Below are positions 46,743-56,928 of a stretch of DNA of 64,000 nucleotides, piece by piece; within the stretch, counting starts at the first letter, position 1, and every line of letters begins with the position of its first letter. Location of the stretch: NCBI GenBank assembly GCA_963576785.1, contig OY756140.1:682001-746000 (forward strand). The letters are read 5' to 3'. The position numbers and the translations under genes were made by a program. Source of the stretch: Chlorophyllum brunneum. Taxonomy: Eukaryota > Basidiomycota > Agaricomycetes > Agaricales > Agaricaceae. Below the pieces are notes generated by a model. That model had not been told where the DNA came from. It saw nothing but the letters and a program-made list of their open reading frames with translations, and ran no database searches.

Positions 46743-47889
46743 TTATATTAGTTTAGCCTTTGGTTTCGTCAAGGCAACCTCGTGCCAACAAAGCTGAGCG
46801 GGAGCCGCGACAGGCAAAAGCCGACCACCGGTTCTGTAGATGTCGCCGAGGAATTTGGGTGAACGTTCTACTAAATAACGACCGTTGCAGGGCTTCTTTC
46901 CGGGTGTGTATGTGAGCACCGGCAGTCGAGCGAGGAGACTTTGATATCGTCGTCTTAACCAGCGCGACGGACGGTGTTCAGATGTTAACTCGGACGAAGT
47001 AGCATCTGTGCCTAAAGCTCGACGTTCTCGCCGCGTGAGCGGGGGAGGCTTCCACACTGGGCCAACAAGAGATTCAACATCTTTTTGTAGATCCAAGCCT
47101 TGCCCAGCGCCCCCTCGCACACTACCTTCCACGGTATGGCAGCCTGGAATTTCCACCTCAAAAGGAGGGTAAACCTTCTGCACCTCCTGTTTGAAAAATC
47201 GCTGTAATATGTTTTTCTTGCGTCGTTTGCTCAACACTCCGAATAGACGTGCTTCCTGGGAAGAGGGATCGGCGTGAGGAGGTAAAGTAGGCGGTCTGTC
47301 CAGAGCGGAAAACCTGAGAGCTTTTGTTGTACGTGATATCTCGCTGGTCAATAGCGCACGGAGTTCTGGAGAGTATATAGGGGGCCGTGAATTTGGCATG
47401 TGCGGGATAATGGGCGGAGGAACTTGGGCGTTCGGATCGGAGAGGAATGGCTTTTGTACATCAAAAACGACATTTCGGAACAAGGTGAAGCCGACGGACA
47501 AACCTCCAATAACTCGTGTTTTAGCTTCCCCTTCCGACCATATGCGATATTCAAAATGTGGTCGAAGCTTCGCCAATCGCCTTGTAGTCCTCTGGTCACT
47601 CTTCTGAGTTCCTGCAAGTCGTGTGAGTACTCTGCCCACAAATTCGGCCACAGGTAGAAACCTTCGATATGCGTTTGTATTTCTTCTTCTGTCCACTGAG
47701 GGGCTTTGTGGACCTGAGGTTCTCCATGTCATCCCGAACCTTTACTCGGTAGAACTGTCTGGCGGGTTGTCAGACGATGGAGTAAAAATGAATCAAGACA
47801 GAATTCTACCGAAGGTAAGTATGTGGTAGTTGACGGATAACTCTTAAGTAGCCTCGGTAAAGTGAGAGGAGTGATAGAGGTTTCGACAT
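46743..47889 (-). CDS. LYR motif-containing protein of the Cup1-like type
   Basis: LYR proteins are small mitochondrial matrix factors, many of them assembly partners that bind acyl-carrier protein or Fe-S machinery. The ATG at 47889 gives MSKPLSLLSLYRGYLRVIRQ, with the LYR tripeptide at residues 10-12, then PHTYLRQFYRVKVRDDMENL. After two further introns the conserved second half reads ELRRVTRGLQGDW and ILNIAYGRKGKLKHELLEP, typical of the LYR_CUP1 domain. The remaining ~230 residues (PIYSPELRALLTSEIS to the stop at 46743) are basic and Pro-rich, with no family I can name. The total is about 350 aa, much longer than classic LYRM proteins. Mitochondrial location is inferred from the family. 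Confidence 0.78.
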
Positions 47890-48314
47890 GGCTGCCAAAG
47901 AGAATCTCCGACAAACACCAAATACCACCGATCACCATCATAATTATTTATTCCCACGACTCGTCTGCCTCAACCTTCCATCTAAGGTTTCGTATTCTGA
48001 CCGGGGCTGGAGGCTAGATCCTCTTCATCAGTGTTTGGAATCCCCTGTATATCACCTGTATATCGCCCCATACACAATCACCCCCTCAAGCACCTATGCA
48101 GTCCAGGAACATTTTATGCGATCTTGATCCAGAAATAACTCGGTCTCGGCGAAAATACAGGTCCCCACTTCGGTCTTGTATTGTTATTTGTGCACGAGTC
48201 TTGTCACCGTGACATTCCCCATCTCTTCTCCAGGTCCTCGAGAATATCCGGAATACACCCGCGGCGGCCCCTATAAAATACCCCAAACGCTAGCTATGGA
48301 CATCCTGGCTCAAA
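47890..48314. promoter_or_regulatory. divergent intergenic region, LYR gene / endoglucanase
   Basis: The 425 bp between divergent start codons includes the TATA box of the endoglucanase and GC-rich motifs just upstream of it (cccgcggcggcccc near 48258-48271), where carbon-catabolite regulators of cellulases might bind. That last point is inference. Confidence 0.45.
48272..48278 (+). promoter_or_regulatory. TATA box of the endoglucanase gene
   Basis: The sequence tataaaa lies 37 bp before the ATG at 48315, in a GC-rich setting. This implies a very short 5' leader if used. TATA boxes are usual in inducible secreted-enzyme genes. Confidence 0.65.
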
Positions 48315-50237
48315 ATGAAATCCATTCTCGTTACCCTCGTCGCTATCTCATGCGCTCTTGCGCAACAACCAGTAAGTATTGCACACTTACATCTGATTTT
48401 ACCTGACTGAACGAAATCATAGATATATGCCCAATGTAAGCTATTTATTTTTGCTCATCGTCAAATAAGTGTAGCATTTTGACCTTGGCTGATAATAGGT
48501 GGTGGAATTGGCTGGAGTATGTGTATCTGCGCATGCGTAACGAATGCAAACTGATCTATATCCGTAGGTGGCGGAACAACTTGCGTCTCGGGTACCGTTT
48601 GCACTAAGCTGAATGACTGTAAGGTCCCGCCTCTTAGGGTAACAACTCGCTAACACTTTGTAAAGACTACTATCAGTGTCTCCCCGGAACCGCTGGAACC
48701 ACGACCACGACCCACCCAACCACAACCACAACCACAACTGGGTCAAGTCCCACAACCAGCAGTCCAGGACGCCTTCCGTTCGTCGGAGGTGTGAACATGG
48801 CTGGTTATGACTTCACTGTCGTACGTGGGTCCCACAGCTGCAATTTCACTATTTCACTTACTATTAAACCTCGTCCAGTCAACGGACGGTTCCTTCAAGG
48901 GAACGGGTGAAGACCCTCCCACCGCACAATTTTCCCATTTCGCACAACAGGGTGTCAACATTTTCCGTATTCGTGGGTTCAACTCCGTTTCATTGTCTCT
49001 TGCATTATTGACAATAAATTATTGACAGCCTTCGGTGAGTGACCCATATGCAACATTTGGGCTGGCTACTGAGTGGGAACGCAGCCTGGCAACTGATGAC
49101 GCCTAGCGTCGGTGGCACTATCAGCAGCTCCTTCTTCCGCCGCTATGATGCTACAGTCCAGACTGCCCTGAACTCGGGCAGCAACCCATATGTCATCCTC
49201 GACTTAGTAAGTATCCCCGCCCCACATGGTCTGTCCATCAACTCATTTGCCGCCTAAGCACAACTACGCCCGCTGGAACGGCCAAGTCATTGGTCAGGGA
49301 GGTCCCACGAACGACCAATATGCTAGCCTTTGGTCTCAGCTTGCCGCAAAGTATAAGGACAACAAGAAGATCATCGTAGGCGATTGTCCCACCTGGATTC
49401 TGATGTTGCTAACAATCGACCTAGTTCGGTATCATGAACGAGCCTCATGACCTTTCTAGCATCTCCAGCTGGGTCGCCACCGTTCAGGTAGTAGTTAACG
49501 CCATCCGTGCTGCTGGCGCCACGGATCAGTACATCCTTATCCCAGGTAAATAATTTTCATTCAATACACGGCGGATGGTTAACGTGAAATCTCAAGGCTC
49601 ATCCTGGTCCAGCGCACAGGCACTCCCTACAGAGGCCGGACCACAACTCGCCACAGTCACAGATCCCTCTGGCGGAACAGACAGGTTGATCTTCGATGGT
49701 GCGCCATTCTACCCCAGGCTCAGATAGATGCTGAACATACTCCAGTTCACAAGTACCTTGATTTCGATAACAGTGGAACACACACTGAATGCTCTACGGT
49801 AAAAATGACGGTGTACAGTCTAATCCCAACCGGCTGATTTATTGTGTTCAAATTAGGATAATGTTTCTGTCATGCAAAATCTCGTCAGTTTCCTCAAGGC
49901 CAACGGCAACAGACAGGCCCTTCTTAGCGAGACGGGTGGGGGTAACACCCAGTCCTGCTTCACTGCGTAAGTACCTATCCTGCCTCGCTGCCTAACCTCG
50001 CTGAGACCCATGCAGCCTGAACTCGGAACTCGCCTTCGTGAAGGCCAACTCTGATTCCATCGCTGGATTCACCGTCTGGAGTGCTGGTGCTTTTGACACG
50101 ACCTATGAGTTGACCCTCACTCCCAATCCCGACGGTTCGGATCAGCCTTTATGGACTCAAGCTGGTGAGTAGTGGTTGTCCATCTCACAACGTTAAATTA
50201 ACTAAATCGGAATTCAGTCCGCCCTAACCTCCCTTGA
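48315..50237 (+). CDS. secreted endo-beta-1,4-glucanase, GH5 (subfamily 5) with N-terminal CBM1
   Basis: This enzyme cleaves internal cellulose bonds outside the cell. Fifteen exons join to 395 aa with canonical splice sites, the first being 48315-48371 and the last 50218-50237. Exon 2 is 13 nt, exon 3 is 18 nt and exon 7 (49029-49034) only 6 nt. The signal peptide is MKSILVTLVAISCALA. The CBM1 (IYAQCGGIGWSGGTTC to YYYQCLPG) has four cysteines and the aromatic binding face. A short Thr/Ser linker leads to the catalytic domain: GVNMAGYDF, FRIPFAWQLMTP, LDLHNYARWNG, FGIMNEPHD (acid/base Glu), DVHKYLDFDNSGTHTEC, LLSETGGG (nucleophile Glu) and GFTVWSAGAF. Both catalytic glutamates are present, so it should be active. 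Confidence 0.95.
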
Positions 50238-50617
50238 AAATCGTTAGCGAAGTATAATACCTCCATTGACGAAGTTCGGTTTGTAAATTACGGTCAATTA
50301 CCTTGTAGAACATAGGTTATAGCATACCCATTAAGCGTGAGCCGCTTGGAACGTCTTGTCTGAGTGCAAAAAGGCATGAAAGATAACTGGTGAACAATGC
50401 TAACCTCTCTCTGCGCGTGGGGGCCGCGTATAATACATACCCCACTCTACCACGCAGTCCACTCGTTGTGAAATGCTTGAAGTTCTTCCAGTTACGCGGT
50501 CACATGAGATCATTTAGATAAGATAGCGATAATCGAATAAAGATTCCAACTGACTAATAACTCCGCGACGGATTGAGTCCTTCACCGTGCCGTAGTCCTC
50601 TCTTCCGTTTGCCCTCA
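50238..50617. other. intergenic, endoglucanase 3' region and LSG1 promoter
   Basis: No coding signal is visible in these 380 bp. AT-rich sequence downstream of the stop (50.24-50.35 kb) fits a 3' UTR. A pyrimidine-rich stretch (50595-50617) directly precedes the LSG1 ATG. Confidence 0.45.
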
Positions 50618-52961
50618 ATGGTAAGCATACCGCTCTTCACATCGGAGGCCTGCCTTAACACATGTCGTAGCCCCCAAGGCGAGATCAAAATCCAAGTGGA
50701 CTGGGTCGTGCAATCATCAACAGGAAAGTGAAAGATGCCAGGAGAATGCAAGAAACAGGGAATGTGCGCAAAGTCCCGTAATTGCTCTGACATTCAGCTG
50801 AACACGCTTTCTACAGTATTCGGTTGACGTGGACACAACCAGCCGACTGAAATCCGTTACTCAAGAAAGGGACCTCGATGAATTCTTCAATACCGCTGAA
50901 CTAGCCGGAGCCGATTTCGCTGCTGGTCAGTCTCCATCATGCCGATGTATTTTGAAATTATTCATGTTTAAAGAGCGAAGAAATATCAAAATCATTCAAC
51001 AGTCCGTTACATCATCACAGAACCCTTTCCTCCTGACCGAGAAAGAGGAGGCCGACGTCTTGAAAAAGCAAGAGGCCAACAAGAAACGGTTACGAGTACC
51101 GCGGAGGCCGCCTTGGACGAAAACAATGACACCGGTGCAGTTGGATAAACAGGAGAAAGCTGCATTCCTGGACTGGAGGAGGGGCCTGGCCGAGTAAGTT
51201 TCTACCTTGACCTCCATGGCAGGAACTTCACAGGATGGATTAGGCTGCAAGAGGCCGAGGGATTCCTTCTTACACCTTTCGAACGCAACCTAGAGGTATG
51301 GAGGCAATTATGGCGCGTCCTTGAACGTTCTCACCTCGTCGTCCAAATTGTGGATGCCCGCAACCCACTAAGGTTCCGCTGTGAGGACTTGGAGGATTAT
51401 ATCCAAGATGTGGAGGGGCCTGAAGGAGAGGCAGGGACGGGTAAAAACAAACGGAAGAGTCTGCTATTGATAAACAAAGCTGACTTGCTGACGGCCCAAC
51501 AACGGCATGTATTGAGTTGTGCTATGATACCCCGCAACGACTAATTCCCCCTTAGCTATCAGTGGGCTGATTACTTCGAGTCTCAGGGGATTCACTACGC
51601 GTTTTTCTCGGCAGCCAACGCTGCCGCTTTGCAACAAGCACGTAGGGAAACTATTGAAGTCGCTTTGCAGCAGGAGGGAGAGAACGATGATGCAAGCGAG
51701 GAATTAGTTGAAGATGCTGTATCGGAAGAGGACGCAGCCCAGGGCCAACGGAGTAACAATGAGGTGGAGGTGGAGGTGGAGTTATCGAGCGACGAGGATT
51801 ACTTTTCTGCTGAAGAGGACAATGAATTCAACCGGGACCCCAGGGCCCATGTGTTGTCGGTCCTTGAGCTGGAGGCCCTTCTTCTTAAAGAAGCACCTCC
51901 ACTTTCAGGTGAGTGTACTACTTCTGCTGTATTTGGACGTTTCAAACCCGAGGTAGAATTCGTCGACGCATCTGGACAAGGCCCTTCCAAAATCAACGTC
52001 GGTCTTGTAGGATATCCAAACGTCGGAAAATCCAGCACAATTAACTCGCTCTTGGGAGAGAAGAAAGTCAGTGTATCATCGACCCCCGGAAAGACGAAGC
52101 ACTTCCAAACTATCCACTTGTCAGAGTCCATTATTCTTTGCGACTGTCCTGGTCTTGTTTTCCCTCAATTTGCCATAACCAAGGCCGATCTCATCTGCGA
52201 TGGGGTCTTGCCCATTGACCAGATGCGAGAGTATACTGCACCAATCGCTCTTGTTGTTAAGCGGATACCAAAAGATATCCTCGAAGCTGTTTATGGGCTG
52301 TCCATCAAAGTACGAAGTGTAGAGGAAGGAGGGGACGCAAAGGTCACTGGGCAAGACCTTCTAATTGCCTATGCCAGTGAGTTTTCATCTGTCGGTGTGA
52401 TAGCCATCCCCCACCTTTTCCGTAGTTGCACGAGGCTATATGCGCTCGGGCCAAGGCAACCCTGACGAAGCTCGTGCCGCACGTTATATCTTGAAGGATT
52501 ATGTCAACGCAAAACTATTGTTTTGTCAACCACCTCCTGGTGTTGGGGGTGGCGCATTTAATGAGAAGACAAGAAATATTTTTCTGGCACGAGCAGCATG
52601 GAAGAAGAAGGCGCCAGTGACACGGGTTGGGAAGAATTCGAACACATTCGTAACACCCACAGATGTGGCAAACGTTGCATCCACACGCGGACAGGGCGTC
52701 AGATCCAATGCCATTGATGAAGATTTCTTCGGCCACAATCTTTTGGCAGCTCATCCAATGATCCAAAGCCGCAGTAAGGGGGGTCAAGGCTTCTCAAGAG
52801 CCAAATTTTATCCCCACCAGAACACAGTAGCAGACGATGGGATGCCGTTGGATTTCAGAAGTGCACGCATTGCGGCAGTTCTTGAGAATGCGGGACCTGG
52901 GGGAAAGCATCACAAAAAACCGAAACGGGAGAAGCACCGAAGTGGGAAAGGGTATGATTGA
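50618..52961 (+). CDS. LSG1: large-subunit GTPase 1, cytoplasmic 60S ribosome maturation factor
   Basis: Lsg1 is a circularly permuted GTPase that releases the export adaptor Nmd3 from cytoplasmic pre-60S subunits. The first coding exon is only the ATG (50618-50620). A 50-bp intron follows, and then PPRRDQNPSGLGRAIINRKV, the conserved family N-terminus. The next exons read YSVDVDTTSRLKSVTQERDLDEFF and NPFLLTEKEEADVL. GTPase motifs appear in permuted order: INKADLL (G4, NKAD) first, then VGYPNVGKSSTINSL (G1), SSTPGKTKHFQT (G2) and CDCPGLVFP (G3). A long acidic insert separates G4 from G1. The basic C-terminus ends KHRSGKGYD. The start was chosen because removing the first intron restores the family's N-terminal motif exactly. 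Confidence 0.94.
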
Positions 52962-53125
52962 TATATAGATATGTATGCGCCTCCGAGACCCTGGATTGAA
53001 CGGATCACTATAAATACAACCTCGGATCATGCAATCCCGTTCAGCTTGTTTCCTTTTTACCATCATCAACTGTCGTCGACGTCGCTGGTGCTCAGACCCG
53101 TATTTTGACTACTCTATCGGCTGAA

Positions 53126-55231
53126 ATGCATTTCCACCTGCCCAAAGCTATTGGCCAAACAAAGTCTCTCTCGCTTCGCTCGGACTCGACTCAGACAAGC
53201 TTTTCGTCCAGCGATACGGATGTATGCGCTAAACTTGTTACGAGCTGGCAAGGCTATAGAGAGTGTAAAGTTCTCGCGAATGGTCTACTCGAAACTGCTA
53301 TAATCATACACTACAGCGATCATTCTGGGCTTCACACGCCCAGCCACCATTGGGAGGAACATGAAACTCTGGTGGGCACGAAACTTGCCTGTTAGTTGTG
53401 GCGTGGACCTAAAGGCGCCTACTAGTACATATGTGATCAACCAACCTGCTATCTCTAATATCCATTGCAAACTATACGCGTAAAGGCTTACATATGCTGT
53501 TAGAACATGTTGGACTCACTTGATTTAGTGTGCGGTCGCCGACCGGGGGTGTCATTGTTTCCTGTCAGGTGGGTCATCCTTTCCTCTTGAGTTGTATTGG
53601 ACTGTAGTTACACTGGAATTCAGGATTTATCTCGCAATGGGATCGCTTATAATGGGCAGCATATCAAGAAGAACTCCGTCATACTCATGGATGGCGACAT
53701 TCTAGGCCTCCCGAACAAATTAGGTATGTTCAGTCTCTAGGTTATTTCCTGGAAATAAACAACCTCAATGCAGAGTTTACATGTCATCATATTATTCGAG
53801 AACCACAGGAGAAACGCACAATCTTTGATCCCACTCCACCGCCCCAAGCTGCACAGAAGGTAGAGTTAGAAAGCCTATCCTAACACCGGCCTGACTAACT
53901 GACTATACTTTCCTCAGCGTCTCGGGAAATATGTCGTGACCTCTCAGTGCCTCGGCACTGGCTCTTTCGCTACAGTACACCTCACTTTAGATCCGACGAG
54001 GCATAGACAGGTCGCCTGCAAGAGTATCCGAACGCGAAAAGACAACGAAGTCGAGCAAGTCATGAAGGAAGTCAGGATACTGATGAAACTCAAACATGTG
54101 AGTCAATCCTCAAAGGGCTCATTTCACCGGAATGACACAGACCGTTCAGCCCAATATCAATGAAATATACGATACCGAGCAAGACAAACGATTCATGTGT
54201 GTCATGTCATGCCCTTGATACCATCTTCTTATTCCAGACGCCAGTAATATTTTTCTTCAGCTGTGCACAGGCGGAGATCTATTTACCTATATCACGGGGC
54301 CAATGGGCGCTGGGAATCCTCTCTGCGAGGCAGAGGGAAAATATGTCATGTATCAGCTCTTGGAGGGCCTGCGCTATTTACATGATTTGATGATTTCGCA
54401 TCGAGGTGAATCTTTCTCTGAGTGAGCAGCGTATGTCTAATATCTACTGACCCGAGGCAGACCTCAAGGAACTTCTACATTATTATCCCCATCACCTGCC
54501 TTGTTCTAACGAATAACCACTATAATAGCCCGAAAATATTTTGCTACATGCCCCTGGGCCTTATCCGCGGATATTGATCGCTGACTTCGGTCTAGCAAGA
54601 CCTAACGCCTACCAGGAGACCTTCAATGTATGCGGAACAGTATCCTATCTACCGCCTGAGGGGGTCCTCGCACTGGATCACAAACACCTGGGATATATTG
54701 GGTGAGTTTATCATTGTCACTGGTTTTCGTCGTAACGCTCATCTACCCAGTATGCCTGCTGATTGCTGGAGCTCCGGTGTCATCCTCTATGTAATGCTTG
54801 CGTACGCGTCCTGATCGCCAAGGTGAACGAGCGCTGATCACAGCGGTAGTGGATGCCATCCATTTGACAATGAACCAGAAGGACCCCGGGCCCAGGACTT
54901 TAATACCTCCTCTAGCGGCTCAGGGCTCGGCGCCGGAAGCAGAGATACACGGCTCAAAGAGCGCATCGTTTATGGCGGAGTTCATTTTCCTCACCATCCG
55001 TGGAATACCCTGAATGATGGTATGAGGAAATATGTTATATTCGAGGACCCCGATTCACCTAGTAGTTCCTAAGCCAAGGAATTGATCCTTGAACTTCTGA
55101 TCCACGATCACCTCAACCGGGCCACGGTCTACACTGCACTTAGGAGTGGCTGGATCCAGAGCGAAATTAAGGAACTCAAGTTGTTATACAGACGTAGGAT
55201 TACAGCTAGTTTACAAGATTGCACGCCATGA
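53126..55231 (+). CDS. FHA-domain serine/threonine kinase, Chk2/Rad53/Mek1-like
   Basis: This belongs to the CAMK-type checkpoint kinases that use an FHA domain to read phosphothreonine in DNA-damage or meiotic signalling. FHA pieces are TYVINQPAISNIHCKLYA, VRSPTGGVIVSCQDLSRNG and GQHIKKNSVILMDGDIL. Kinase elements are CLGTGSFATVHL (G-loop), VACKSI (VAIK Lys), HRDLKPENILL (catalytic loop, from three exons), LIADFGLARP, CGTVSYLPPE, DCWSSGVILYVML, CHPFDNEPEG and ATVYTALRSGWIQ. It stops at 55231, 27 bp from the end of a converging gene. The catalytic-loop residues DLK sit on an 8-nt exon (54461-54468) whose downstream intron starts GA, not GT. If that intron is not spliced the protein is truncated. 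Cds1, Dun1 and Mek1 cannot be told apart here. Confidence 0.85.
54461..54468 (+). other. 8-nt microexon encoding the kinase catalytic DLK, with non-canonical GA donor
   Basis: The acceptor ggcag (54456-54460) precedes ACCTCAAG. Joined to the previous exon (ending CATCGAG at 54405) and the next (starting CCCGAAAAT at 54530), it restores HRDLKPEN. The intron after it starts gaactt and ends ataatag, with a good branch-point-like ctaac. The donor dinucleotide is therefore GA. Confidence 0.7.
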
Positions 55232-55258
55232 TACATTCGTTTCTTCCATTCAGGCGAA

Positions 55259-56464
55259 TTAGGCCTTGAGGAAGTTTGCGTGGACTGCGAGAAACATGTC
55301 TACTCAACTCTGGCTGACAGCAAGGGTAGAACGGGCTTACAGTGGAGATGGTCCGACGCGAAAGTGGAGATCTAGGAGATTGTGCTTCTCAGAAGAGTTA
55401 GTGGCTATGAGGATGGAGGATACGTACGAAGTAATAGCTGTGATCGTACCCTTCGTGGCTCCGAACACGGACTTGGAATTCATCGTACCCGGCATCTCGT
55501 GCAGCCTTGAGGAAATTCTCTGGCAACAGCTGCCCTTGCTTATAGAAATTGTCACTCGTACCCTAGCGCAGTATAAGCACAGAAAACCGATTTAATAGGA
55601 ACGGTCTGACATAGTCGATCAGGATATGAACGGGTTCTGTGCGTTTGGAAATGAGCTCTGTAGCATCATACTGTTGCTGTCCCTCTTCGATACCCCCTTG
55701 AAGGTAGCCATTGAATGCCTTTTCTCCCCAAGGACACTTAGATGGGTTTGCGATAGGGGAGAAGGCCGAGGCTGATCTGTACTGCCTTGCCTTTGATGCA
55801 AGATAAATTGTCAGAGCACCGTGGCCGCCCATGCTATGGCCAAAGATCGATTGTCGTGACCAGTCCTTGGTTGCGATGAGTAGACAAGTTATTCTGGAGT
55901 TCAGCCGGGCGTACAATGGGAAGACCAGCAGCTTCAATCACTTGGGGAAGTTCGGTTGTAACATGGGTAAGCATGTTATAATTCTTGGAGTACTCGGGTT
56001 TTGTGGCGTTCAGATAGAATCCCGCGCCAACGCCAAAGTCCCAGGAATCGGTTTCATTTGGTGCACCTGCGCCTCGGGGAGAGGTGTCCGGAAAGAGGAT
56101 GGCGATACCTTCGGCAGAAGCAGTCTTGAGGAAGTTGCCTTTTTGTGCACTAAGCAGAGAGGGGTTAACAATGTTGATTGGAGCAATCCTTGATGCATGA
56201 AGCATGACATACCCATTATCTTCCGTGCAGGTCAGACCTGCGAGATACACAAGAACAGGAATTTTTTTCTGCCCCGCATTAGGTGGTAGGTAAAGGTTGA
56301 AGTGAGCGTCAAGGTTTCCAAGAACAGATGACTAAGAGGGGGACTGAGAACAGGCCGTGGTGTGCACAGAAGTGTGGCAAAAATACCCTAAATCTGTACT
56401 TGTTGAGTTCACCCTCGAAAGATCTGTTAGACGAGAGCTTCTCCAGTGCAGGTATGGTCGCCAT
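55259..56464 (-). CDS. S-formylglutathione hydrolase (esterase D family)
   Basis: This enzyme hydrolyses S-formylglutathione to formate and glutathione, the last step of glutathione-dependent formaldehyde detoxification. The ATG at 56464 gives MATIPALEKLSSNRSFEGEL, the usual N-terminus, followed by SVLGNLDAHFNLYLPPNA, PVLVYLAGLTCTEDN and ILFPDTSPRGAGAPNE (split by family spacing), DSWDFGVGAGFYLNATK, the nucleophile elbow SIFGHSMGGHGAL (catalytic Ser), SAFSPIANPSKCPWGEKAF, and RSHEGYDHSYYF with the catalytic His. The last short exon (…LAVHANFLKA) ends at 55259; its upstream splice edge is inferred. In a wood or litter fungus formaldehyde would come from demethylation of lignin methoxyl groups or from methanol (inference). 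It converges on the FHA kinase gene. Confidence 0.92.
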
Positions 56465-56928
56465 TGTGGTAGTTGTTTGCTAGGCGGAGCCGAAGAGAGG
56501 CTCTTGGGAAGGTTTGGGACATATGGGACTCCTGAGGATTGCCAATGATATAAGTTTTCCAGGGATAGAACATCACGTGTGAACCCATATATCAAGTGCT
56601 TACCACCAGTTCATCGATCTGCCACGGGTGGCTCTGGAAAGAAGCGAGGGCGCTTGTCCGGAAATATGGTTTGAACAGAACTGGGGGATTCTGTTATGTG
56701 TTGGGTCCATATTGGAGCCAACGGTAACACATTGTTGAATGGCTACGACGAGGTCTAAAGTATATCTCCTCTGCTGGTGTCGGAGTGTTGGGTGAAGTGT
56801 GTATTGGTGGGGATAACGCCGAGGAGTTCTTGTGCCCGTGACGCGAGAAGCCAGACCCTGATTTAGACCAGGCGCTAGCGATCTCCTCTTTCCACTGACG
56901 TCCGTGGCTCCGGCTCCTCAGAACTAAA
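56465..56928. promoter_or_regulatory. divergent intergenic region, S-formylglutathione hydrolase / P450
   Basis: The 464 bp between divergent start codons hold no recognisable gene. Presumably both promoters lie here. I see no clear TATA box. Confidence 0.4.

Noticed and set aside
55266..55595. 109-codon plus-strand frame after the FHA kinase
   Set aside because: It overlaps, in antisense, the C-terminal exons of S-formylglutathione hydrolase (QGQLLPENFLKA and EGYDHSYYF), which are clearly coding.
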